Shown here: positions 1 to 5,274 of the stretch, in pieces
Numbering within the stretch: the stretch's first letter is position 1
How the letters are laid out: each line of letters opens with the position of its first letter
Assembly: GCA_001873165.1 (NCBI GenBank)
Contig: MNYO01000057.1
Coordinates: 1-5,274 of the forward strand
Direction: 5' to 3'
Source: Candidatus Gracilibacteria bacterium CG2_30_37_12
Lineage (GTDB): Bacteria; Patescibacteriota; Gracilibacteria; BD1-5; UBA2023
Length of the DNA: 5,274 nt
The notes under the pieces: generated by a model
The model's input: the letters and a program-made list of their open reading frames with translations, nothing else
Database searches by the model: none
What the model was told of the DNA's origin: nothing
Made by a program: the position numbers and the translations under genes

Positions 1-2
1 AC

Positions 3-191
3 GGGGTTTTGAACCCACTACATTAAAATAAACCTTTTTTTAGTTTTAGCACTAGTACCGTAACTATTTGATGAAATTTTTATTGAGATCCTTCATATTA
101 TTTCCCTTGAATCATTGATGACATCAAAATCTATAATCGAGCTCTTTCGGACGATGAGATTAAACAGCAGGCGAAGATTGCGGGGTTTTAG
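3..191 (+). pseudogene. 3' end of a LamG / concanavalin A-like lectin domain gene, interrupted by an in-frame TAA
   Basis: Read with TGA = Gly, codons from 27 to 188 encode the end of a LamG / concanavalin A-like jelly-roll domain. An 'STSTVTIGG' strand is followed by 'GIIDDIKIYNRALSDDEI', the well-known closing motif of these domains, and the gene ends at TAG 189-191. Four in-frame TGA codons (69, 72, 84, 108) fall at plausible Gly positions, including the tandem pair in 'TIGG'. Upstream in the same frame, 'GVLNPLH' fits the preceding strand (compare 'NGVL'), but TAA at 24-26 separates it from the rest. The interruption could be a nonsense change, a frameshift in the seven-T run at 35-41, or a sequencing error. 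Such domains usually belong to large secreted or surface proteins, often pilin-like in this phylum; the N-terminal part lies outside the window. The domain call is firm. The pseudogene call is tentative. Confidence 0.68.
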
Positions 192-204
192 AACTCCACC
201 ATTT

Positions 205-240
205 GAGACCGATCTCCATAAAAAGAGACCGGTTTTTTTT
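205..240 (+). terminator. Rho-independent terminator after the lectin-domain gene
   Basis: The arms ACCGATCTC (208-216) and GAGACCGGT (225-233) pair with one A-C mismatch around an 8-base A-rich loop. The 3' arm runs into eight consecutive T's (233-240). It lies 14 bases after the TAG of the lectin-domain gene and before the toxin-antitoxin promoter, so it separates the two transcription units. Confidence 0.7.
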
Positions 241-264
241 ATGAAATATGGTTGAGTTTATTTT

Positions 265-292
265 TTGGTATTTGAGAGAAAATCTCTATAAT
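265..292 (+). promoter_or_regulatory. Sigma-70-type promoter of the toxin-antitoxin operon, with an overlapping palindrome
   Basis: A perfect -10 box TATAAT lies at 287-292. A weaker -35 (TTGGTA, 265-270, 4 of 6 consensus bases) sits 16 bases upstream. Transcription would begin near 299, giving a leader of about 25 bases before the ATG at 324. The spacer carries an inverted repeat, AGAGA-AAA-TCTCT (275-287), which abuts and overlaps the -10 by one base. Type II antitoxins commonly repress their own operon through such sites, so this is a candidate operator. That role is inferred. Confidence 0.6.
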
Positions 293-323
293 ACATTTAT
301 TACATAAATTAAATTCCACACAT

Positions 324-521
324 ATGTCCACCATTACCGTAAACATACCAAATAAAGTAGAGCACTATATCCTCCCGAAGGAGCTTGAGGCAACTATTAG
401 TGAGCTCATTCTTGAGTACATCGAGACCAAACAAGATATGGAACTTGAACAGGAGCTTGCTTCTGATTGAGACTTTGCAATCCTAAATCGTAATCTTGAG
501 ATGAAATTATGAAGTTTATAG
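324..521 (+). CDS. Probable type II antitoxin, 65 aa (partner of the RelE/HigB-like toxin)
   Basis: This small acidic protein starts MSTITVNIPNKVEHYILP and continues with a helical, Glu-rich stretch (about residues 20-45). It is called an antitoxin from its size, its position directly upstream of and overlapping a RelE-like toxin gene, and its probable self-regulated promoter. The initial 'TITVNIP' strand followed by helices resembles ribbon-helix-helix or RelB/Phd-type antitoxins, but I cannot assign the family. The ATG at 324 is the first in the leader and has no Shine-Dalgarno sequence. Two TGA codons are read as Gly: residue 49 (468-470) and residue 63 (510-512). The second overlaps the toxin ATG, and the true stop is TAG 519-521. 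Under the standard code the protein would end at residue 48. It should bind and neutralise the toxin in the cytoplasm. Confidence 0.72.
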
Positions 522-826
522 AAACAAAGCACTTTCTCAATCAGTTACAATCTCTGAGTGAAAGATTTCCAAAAATCGGACATGATTGGCAAGATTTCGA
601 GAAAGCTTTCTCAGTCCAATTATGAATCTCTCTATGAGAAGGAGTATATAAATTCCGATATAAAAATTCATCTATTCCGACAGGAAAAAGTGGAGGATTT
701 CGGATTATTGTAAAAGTCTTTGAAAACAAAGTTTTACCTCTCATGATCTACTCCAAAACAGATATCTCGAATATTTATAAGGTACAAATCTTATCTGCAT
801 TAAAGAAGACTCTTGAAGAATTATAA
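509..826 (+). CDS. RelE/HigB-like toxin of a type II toxin-antitoxin system, 105 aa
   Basis: The C-terminal half contains 'GKSGGFRIIVKVFENKV' followed by 'PLMIYSKTDISNI' (about residues 59-88). This matches the RelE/ParE-superfamily pattern G-K-sGG-(F/Y)-R-(I/V) plus a 'l-IYsKsd-eni' strand, typical of HigB-2-like mRNA interferases. Members cleave mRNA, usually on the ribosome, and are inhibited by the upstream antitoxin. The 105-aa length is normal for the family. Two TGA codons encode Gly39 and Gly43, so this gene is also broken under the standard code. The CGG of 'GGFR' sits at the conserved Arg. The ATG at 509-511 overlaps the antitoxin gene by 13 bases, which implies translational coupling, and no Shine-Dalgarno sequence is visible. 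The stop is TAA 824-826. The N-terminal 40 residues are less characteristic, and whether the toxin is active is not known. Confidence 0.86.
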
Positions 827-844
827 AACCCATAAATACATGTT

Positions 845-1105
845 ATGTTTCTCATCAAAATAATTTATGCACTCATCGGTATCGCTCTGTGACTCGGTAT
901 TCTCAAGTACCGAAAGATAGTCTATAGCTGGACTGGTAAGTTCTACTGGGCAGAAAAATATCTCGGCTCAGGAGGAACGATATTTATCATAAGCCTTATA
1001 GGACTTGGTCTCATATTTGTAAGTGTCGCTTACCCATTTTGAGTCCTCGACTGACCACCAAGAGGAAATAATACTACGACTGAAACGACCGTCACTCAAC
1101 CATAA
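845..1105 (+). CDS. Small two-helix membrane protein of unknown function, 86 aa
   Basis: The start MFLIKIIYALIGIALGLGIL forms a first hydrophobic helix (about residues 2-20). A basic, aromatic loop follows ('KYRKIVYSWTGKFYW'), then a second helix (about 44-64) and a polar, Thr-rich tail ending 'TTTETTVTQP'. Three TGA codons are read as Gly: residue 16 inside helix 1, and residues 66 and 70 just after helix 2. I do not recognise a family; similar tiny two-helix proteins are common in candidate-phylum genomes. The gene starts 18 bases after the toxin stop and ends 34 bases before the protease start, all on one strand, so it may be cotranscribed with either neighbour. The ATG at 845 was chosen because the nearby ATG at 840 opens a frame that ends within eight codons. 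Confidence 0.72.
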
Positions 1106-1139
1106 AACATCATTCTATCTCTCTATTATCATTTCATCT

Positions 1140-2753
1140 ATGAAAAAGTTTCTCATCTTACTTCTCCTGCTCATTTCTACACAAGGGGTTCTTGCAGCCA
1201 ATATCGATTATCGAGATATCAACTCCTATCCAGCAGGAAGCGAAGATCGTCCGTTGACTTTTGGAGGATTTTTGACGGTCTATTTTAACAGTATCGGTGA
1301 CTATGAAGGAATACCTGAAAGTTATAAATACATCGCTCTCAATTATAAAAATATAGACAAAGATTCTCCTCTCTATAAGGCTCTTCAAAAAGGAGTCTAT
1401 ATGGGGTTTTTCAAAAATCTTTCTGTCAATCTTAAGACGAAAGAACTTGCTACGACAGAACAATTCACTCGTGCAATGGAATCTAATCTTGGACAAAATA
1501 TAGAACTCAATAACACTGGTACTTTTCTCACATTGAAAACTGTTCTCGATACTCTAGGTACACTTTATAACGGTCCAGCTATCAGTAACTCTGGTATAAC
1601 TAATGATACTGGATCTATTATGAACGATATAAATATCGGAACTTTCTATCCAATTACTACCGTTGCGAATTTTGCCATTCTCAATGATATCTATGAAAAA
1701 TTAAAATACAATCACTATGATAGTGAGAAACTTCAAGACGATGTTCTGATACAAGGTGCTGCGAAAGGTATGGCAGATGCTAGTGGTGATAAATACACTG
1801 CCTATTTTCCACCAGTAGAATCCAAAAATTTTCAAGATGAACTCAGTGGTGAATTTGAAGGAATCGGTGCATATATCGATATGCCAAAACCAGGAGAACT
1901 CCATATAATCTCGCCTATGTCTGGGACTCCCGCTGAGAAAAGTGGACTCAAATGAGGTGATGTTATCACAAAAATAAATGATGTACTTGTAACGGAAGCT
2001 ACTACTCTTCAAGAAGCTATCAATAGTATAAAAGGTCCACGTGGAACCACTGTGAAACTTCATGTGAAACGAGGTTCAGAAGAACTCGATTTTACGATTA
2101 CTCGAGCGAAGATTACTATCAATTATGTGGAATACAAAAAGCTTATAAATGGAGATCAGTACATAAAAATCACAACATTTGGAGCGGGAGTAAATGATGC
2201 TTTTACTCAAGCACTTACTGCTATTGCAAAAGATTCTGGAAATGAAAAACTCATTATAGATCTCCGAAATAATCCAGGAGGAAGTCTCGACGAAGTGGCT
2301 CAGATGCTCAATTTCTTCGTACCAAAAGGGCAGAGTACAGTACATATTAAGTACAAAAATACTGTTTCTGAAATACAAAGCGAAGGACAAAATATTATAG
2401 ATCTTACGAGAAGAAAAATTGTTATCCTCATAAATGGAGGAAGCGCTTCCGCTTCAGAAATTATGGCTGGAACTATCAAGGATTATCTCGGAGATAATGT
2501 CCGAATTGTCGGAGAAAAATCCTACGGAAAATGATCTGTTCAAAGTCTCGATGGGTATATGGATGGTTCCAGCTTCAAGTACACCATTGCAAAATGGTTC
2601 ACAGGAAAAACCCAAACAGGTATCGACGGGGTTGGAATTAAACCAAATATTGAAGTGAAGTTCGATGAAAAACTCTGGAAAGATACAATCAATAGTACTA
2701 CTGGAATCTGACGAGATAATCAGATGGAATATGTACAGAATCTTAATTGGTAA
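1140..2753 (+). CDS. Secreted carboxyl-terminal processing protease (peptidase S41, PDZ domain), 537 aa
   Basis: This CtpA/CtpB/Prc-type protease cleaves proteins near their C-termini outside the cytoplasmic membrane. A signal peptide at residues 1-19 (MKKFLILLLLLISTQGVLA) decides the start. Residues about 75-118 resemble one S-layer-homology-like repeat. The CTP N-terminal helices span about 178-232, with 'GDKYTAYFPP' at 216-225. A PDZ domain follows (about 237-320, 'SGLKGGDVI'), then the S41 core. The catalytic Ser439 lies in 'GGSASASEIMAG' and Lys464 in 'KSYGKGSVQ', exactly 25 residues apart, with Gln468 at Lys+4; this is the known Ser-Lys(-Gln) arrangement. 'DLRNNPGG' is at 374-381. TGA encodes Gly272 (PDZ), Gly465 (next to the catalytic Lys) and Gly512 or nearby in the tail (2709-2711). 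The standard code would cut the gene into inactive parts. There is no C-terminal membrane segment, so the mature enzyme is probably periplasmic or extracellular. It ends just before the hairpin at 2759. Confidence 0.95.
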
Positions 2754-2758
2754 ATAAT

Positions 2759-2796
2759 AAAAAATCATCCTCAGTTATCTGAGGATGATTTTTTTT
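2759..2796. terminator. Bidirectional Rho-independent terminator between convergent protease and pilC-like genes
   Basis: A perfect inverted repeat with arms at 2759-2774 and 2779-2794 (core AATCATCCTCAG / CTGAGGATGATT) flanks a four-base TTAT loop. The outer parts are A-run and T-run, so the hairpin has a U-tract when transcribed from either strand. It starts 6 bases after the protease stop and lies 15 bases past the minus-strand gene's stop, and so serves both genes. Confidence 0.9.
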
Positions 2797-2810
2797 ATAT
2801 GTATATTCTC

Positions 2811-3923
2811 TTAATGTATTACATTCACCATATTGAAAAACGGCAACATTATCGCCATAATAATAACTCCGACAATCCCTCCAATTCCGACTATAATAAT
2901 AGGTTCAATCATACTGGAAAGTCCTTTGATAGTCGCATCCACATCTTTATTGTAACGAACAGCCATTTTCTCAAGCATACGAGCGAGAGATCCCGTTTGT
3001 TCTCCAATCTTAACAGACATAGAGAGTTCGATTGGGAAACAATCCACTCTTCGTTTGAAGTCAGTTTCGTCTGCTCCGATAACTTCTCCTCGAATCTTTC
3101 GTTCGATATATTCCCCACCAAGCGCTGAAGAGAGCGTTTTTCCTGCTTTAATGTCGAATAATATTGCATCGATTTCTGCTTCGTAGTATTTGTTATCCAT
3201 ACCAGTTCGGACAATAGAGAGAGAACGATTGATGAGAATCCCTGCATTCAAAAGTGTTGCAAGAAATTCAGTAAATACAATCAAAGTTTTCTTACGAAGA
3301 ATCCCACCAAAAATTGGGAGAGAAAGAATCGTTCGGTCAAATTTGTACCGAAATCGTGGATTTCTGAGGGCAAAGAAAAAACTCATAACACATACGGCAA
3401 TCCCTACTGCAAGATATATTCATTCGCTTCGGAGAAAGTGACTCATTCCGATAATAAATTGAGTAAGTGGTGGGAGATTTACATGAGAATCATGATAAAT
3501 TTTTTCGATTTTTGGAACTACATAAGTCATAATAGTGACTACCATAGCAATCGCCACGAACATAATAGAAGCTGGATATATGAGTGCCTGTTTAATTTTT
3601 CACTCGAGATCTTGTTGTTTTTCTTCCCGTTCGGTAATAAGTGTGAGGACTTGCCCCATCTTTCCAGTGGCTTCCCCCATCTCAAACATCGCTCGGTCAA
3701 ACTGAGAAAAAACTCTTGGCAGACTTTCGCAGACTTGGATAATATTTTGTCCCGCTTCGATGGCTTGTTTGAAATACATACTCATCTCTTGGATACGTTT
3801 ATTTTGCGATTGAAAATAGATAATCTGAAGAGCTCGAATAATTGGAATTTCTGCATTGATAAGACTTCCAAAATTATCAAGAAAGAGGATTTTTTCTTTA
3901 CGGGAAAAACGTATTTTCTGCAT
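2811..3923 (-). CDS. pilC: Type IV pilus / type II secretion inner-membrane platform protein (PilC/GspF family), 370 aa
   Basis: This polytopic protein is the membrane platform on which the assembly ATPase drives pilus or pseudopilus growth. It has two T2SF domains. The first (about 10-135) has 'FGSLINAEIPIIRAL', 'FEMGEATGKMGQVL' and 'IKQALIYPASIM', leading into membrane segment 1 (about 114-136). Segment 2 is about 168-187. The second domain (about 213-340) has 'FLATLLNAGILINRSL' and 'VKIGEQTGSLARMLEKMA', then 'IEPIIIVGIGGIVGVIIMAI' in the final segment (about 339-362). Both halves share the GE-TG-L motif. TGA codons on the minus strand (3600-3602, 3420-3422) encode Gly108 and Gly168; the standard code splits the gene into two fragments. 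The ATG at 3921-3923 follows an in-frame stop three codons upstream. At 370 aa it is slightly shorter than typical PilC (about 400), mostly at the N-terminus. No other pilus genes are in the window. Confidence 0.93.
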
Positions 3924-3954
3924 ATATATTTATGATAGAGAGAACCTTTTGTCC

Positions 3955-3983
3955 ATACTAACACAAAAGAGAAAAATTTGCAA
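3955..3983 (-). promoter_or_regulatory. Probable promoter of the pilC-like gene
   Basis: On the minus strand, TTGCAA (3983-3978) is followed after exactly 17 bases by TAGTAT (3960-3955), each matching 4 of 6 consensus bases. Transcription would start near 3948, giving a leader of about 25 bases before the ATG at 3923. The call rests on spacing and position only. Confidence 0.4.
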
Positions 3984-4005
3984 AAAAACGATTCCTGAAT
4001 AGGAT
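3978..4005 (+). promoter_or_regulatory. Possible promoter of the hsp20 operon
   Basis: TTGCAA (3978-3983) and TAGGAT (4000-4005) are 16 bases apart, each 4 of 6 to consensus. They would start transcription near 4012, about 30 bases before the hsp20 ATG. The -35 is the same palindromic hexamer used on the other strand for the pilC-like gene. I see no CIRCE element or other heat-shock operator in the 118-base gap between the two genes. Confidence 0.33.
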
Positions 4006-4041
4006 GACAGCGTAGTTATTATTCTTTAGAAAATACCCTTT

Positions 4042-4491
4042 ATGTTCAAAGGATTTAAATGAAGTCATCATGATGACGAAGAGAAAAAACATGGAGATCA
4101 CAGACATAATTCTATCGATGTAAAAATGGAAGATGATGATATTATCGAAGAAGAACTTGGACAAGTAGCTCTCGATATCCTTGAAGGGGCTGATAGGATT
4201 CATATTATCGCACCGATTGCAGGGATAGAAAGAGAACATGTGGATATTTCCATTTCTCGAAATATTCTGACAATTTCTGGGGAACGACAACGTCCTGAGA
4301 TGTACGACACTGCGCAGCGTATTCTCGTAGAAGAATGTTTCTACGGACCATTCTCTCGATCAGTGATACTTCCTGAAAATCTCGCATTTGATAAGATTGT
4401 TGCCACTATGGATAACAACCTTCTCTGTATTGAAATCCCGAAACTTCTTTTTGGTGAAAAAACCATTAAAATCAATAAATTACAAGGATAA
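4042..4491 (+). CDS. Small heat-shock protein, Hsp20 / alpha-crystallin family, 149 aa
   Basis: This is an ATP-independent chaperone that holds unfolding proteins in the cytoplasm. The alpha-crystallin domain (about residues 40-145) shows the usual strand series: 'VALDILEGADRIHIIAPIAG', 'REHVDISISRNILTISGER', then 'EECFYGPFSRSVILPE' (97-112, the conserved YG-F-R-i-LP block) and 'KIVATMDNNLLCIEIPK'. An 'IKI' (142-144) near the C-terminus could act as the I-x-I assembly motif. The chosen ATG (4042) adds 28 residues before the next Met (4126); the extension contains TGA-encoded Gly7 and begins right after the leader. This N-terminus is unusual, short and His/Asp/Glu-rich ('HHDDEEKKHGDHRH', residues 9-22), unlike the hydrophobic N-terminal arm of most family members. 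The gene appears to lead an operon, with the next start only 11 bases after its TAA. Confidence 0.92.
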
Positions 4492-4502
4492 CCCTTCCAC
4501 TC

Positions 4503-4763
4503 ATGTTTAGTAAAAATGATAAAATCCACAAACGATCCCTGAAAAAAATGGATGCGATTGTCACGGGTATACTTCTCTGATGAGTCGTTGCTTCTATTTA
4601 TGGTATCAAAAAAACACAGAAACATATGGATGAAACAAAGAATCAAGAATGAAATATAAAGGAAAATAAAATAGGTAAAATTATAAAAATGCTTATTTTC
4701 GGGGTTGACGCACCAATAGTAGAAAAAAAGAAAGGTTTTTTTGCAAGACTTTTTAAGAAATAA
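4503..4763 (+). CDS. Small single-helix protein with a Gly-rich membrane segment (YtxH-like), 86 aa
   Basis: A basic N-terminus (MFSKNDKIHKRSLKK) precedes a hydrophobic, glycine-rich segment, 'AIVTGILLGGVVASIYGI' (about 18-35), and a charged tail ending 'GFFARLFKK'. The layout resembles YtxH-type or glycine-zipper stress-associated envelope proteins, but no family is certain. The two central glycines (26, 27) are encoded by tandem TGA-TGA (4578-4583), and Gly50 is a third TGA (4650-4652). The standard code would leave only 25 residues. The gene sits 11 bases after hsp20 and 4 bases before the next start, which argues for one operon. An AAGGA lies 14 bases upstream of the ATG, inside the end of hsp20, probably too far away to act as a normal ribosome-binding site. 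Confidence 0.75.
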
Positions 4764-4767
4764 ATTT

Positions 4768-5274
4768 ATGAAAAAAACAAGCTTTTATATGAGTTTCTGT
4801 GTATTAACAGTAATTATAAGTGGTGCATTTTCACCACTTTTTGCTGCGCCAGAAGCGGGAAAATGGACAAGTAAAATCGAAGAGTGTATGAATAAGAGAG
4901 AGAAGAAAATAGAGAAAACCGAGGAAGAATATGTTTGTCCTACTTGATCTCTCAGTCCTCAAGAAGTTGCTTTCCAAGTTATCATGAGTCTCGAATTCAA
5001 AAAACTGGACGAGGAAGTGAAAGAAAAACTCAAAACTATTCACAAAGAAACGAATAAAGATGTTGGAAAACTTGCGAGTGATATTAAATATGATTTTGAG
5101 GATACCTATCCAAATAAATATAGAGCAATATGTGACTCAAAAACCATATGAGAGGCAGCTCTTTCTTTTGGGGAAAAATGAGGATCTATCACAACTGATA
5201 ATCATGCAGCAGATTTTGTAGCCTGACAATCTGGAGAATGTGGAAAACTCGTCGATAAAAAGATCCAAGCCTAT
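4768..5274 (+). CDS. Secreted protein of unknown function, N-terminal 169 residues (gene runs off the window)
   Basis: The signal peptide 'MKKTSFYMSFCVLTVIISGA' plus 'FSPLFAA' (cleavage probably near residues 26-27) marks it as exported. The mature part starts with a Lys/Glu-rich helical stretch (about 34-56), then 'YVCPTG', a second charged helix (about 76-110), and 'AICDS' and 'GECGK' segments. The four mature cysteines (40, 57, 122, 158) could form two disulfides. TGA encodes Gly60, Gly128, Gly138 and Gly153, and no stop occurs before the window end. I do not recognise the family. It starts 4 bases after the YtxH-like gene and so is the third gene of the hsp20 operon, suggesting an envelope or stress role by context only. 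No Shine-Dalgarno sequence is visible. Confidence 0.8.

Noticed and set aside
541..744. Minus-strand ORF opposite the toxin gene
   Set aside because: It is the shadow of a recognisable RelE/HigB-like toxin and has no motif of its own.
1023..1139. GTG at 1023 as the protease start
   Set aside because: It would add 39 residues before a clear signal peptide and overlap the membrane-protein gene at 845-1105; the ATG at 1140 starts exactly at the signal peptide.
1953..2534. Protease gene as a frameshifted or nonsense-broken pseudogene
   Set aside because: The frame never shifts; only TGA codons interrupt it, at Gly positions, and active-site spacing is intact. The same pattern occurs in every other gene.
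3438..3935. Plus-strand ORF of 165 residues opposite the pilC-like gene
   Set aside because: It lies antisense to a well-supported T2SF domain and has an unstructured, His/Asn/Ser-rich composition typical of shadow frames.
3924..4041. CIRCE or other heat-shock operator before hsp20
   Set aside because: No TTAGCACTC-N9-GAGTGCTAA-like repeat is present; only an 8-base palindrome TTTGCAAA is seen.
3..5274. TGA = Trp (code 4, as in Mycoplasma)
   Set aside because: Conserved motif positions require Gly, and TGG is used for Trp.
1..5274. tRNA genes, CRISPR array, insertion sequence or riboswitch
   Set aside because: No cloverleaf, regularly spaced repeats, transposase or terminal repeats were seen; coding regions fill almost all the window.

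Overview
The window is A+T-rich bacterial DNA from an organism that reads TGA as glycine (genetic code 25). This points to the Gracilibacteria / Absconditabacteria (BD1-5 / SR1) branch of the Candidate Phyla Radiation. With TGA as a stop, most genes break into pieces. With TGA = Gly, nine coding regions cover nearly all of the window and contain 24 in-frame TGA codons. Several of these sit where the family needs glycine, for example the turn before the PDZ 'GDVI' and the Gly after the catalytic Lys of an S41 protease. Trp is encoded by TGG, and genes end at TAA or TAG. CGA and CGG read as Arg at conserved positions, so they are not recoded here. No start codon has a well-placed Shine-Dalgarno sequence.

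Layout, left to right. (1) 3-191 (+): the 3' end of a LamG / concanavalin-A-like lectin-domain gene, with an in-frame TAA at 24-26, followed by a terminator at about 205-240. (2) A promoter near 265-292 leads into a type II toxin-antitoxin pair: a 65-aa antitoxin-like protein (324-521) overlapping a RelE/HigB-like toxin (509-826). (3) A two-helix small membrane protein (845-1105) and a secreted S41 carboxyl-terminal processing protease with a PDZ domain (1140-2753) follow on the same strand. They end at a strong hairpin (2759-2796) that probably works in both directions. (4) On the minus strand, facing that hairpin, is a type IV pilus / type II secretion inner-membrane platform protein, PilC/GspF family (3923 to 2811). 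(5) Diverging from it on the plus strand is a likely operon: a small heat-shock protein Hsp20 (4042-4491), an 86-aa YtxH-like single-helix protein (4503-4763), and a secreted cysteine-containing protein of unknown function that runs off the window (4768-5274).

How the genes relate. The CTP protease, the Hsp20 and the two exported or membrane proteins fit envelope and protein quality-control roles. PilC fits pilus assembly. The toxin-antitoxin pair is an independent module. The gene families are mostly familiar, and the unusual aspect is the recoding. Two points stand out: the toxin's ATGA start overlaps what would have been the antitoxin's stop, which is read as Gly here, and the lectin-domain gene has an in-frame stop inside its domain.
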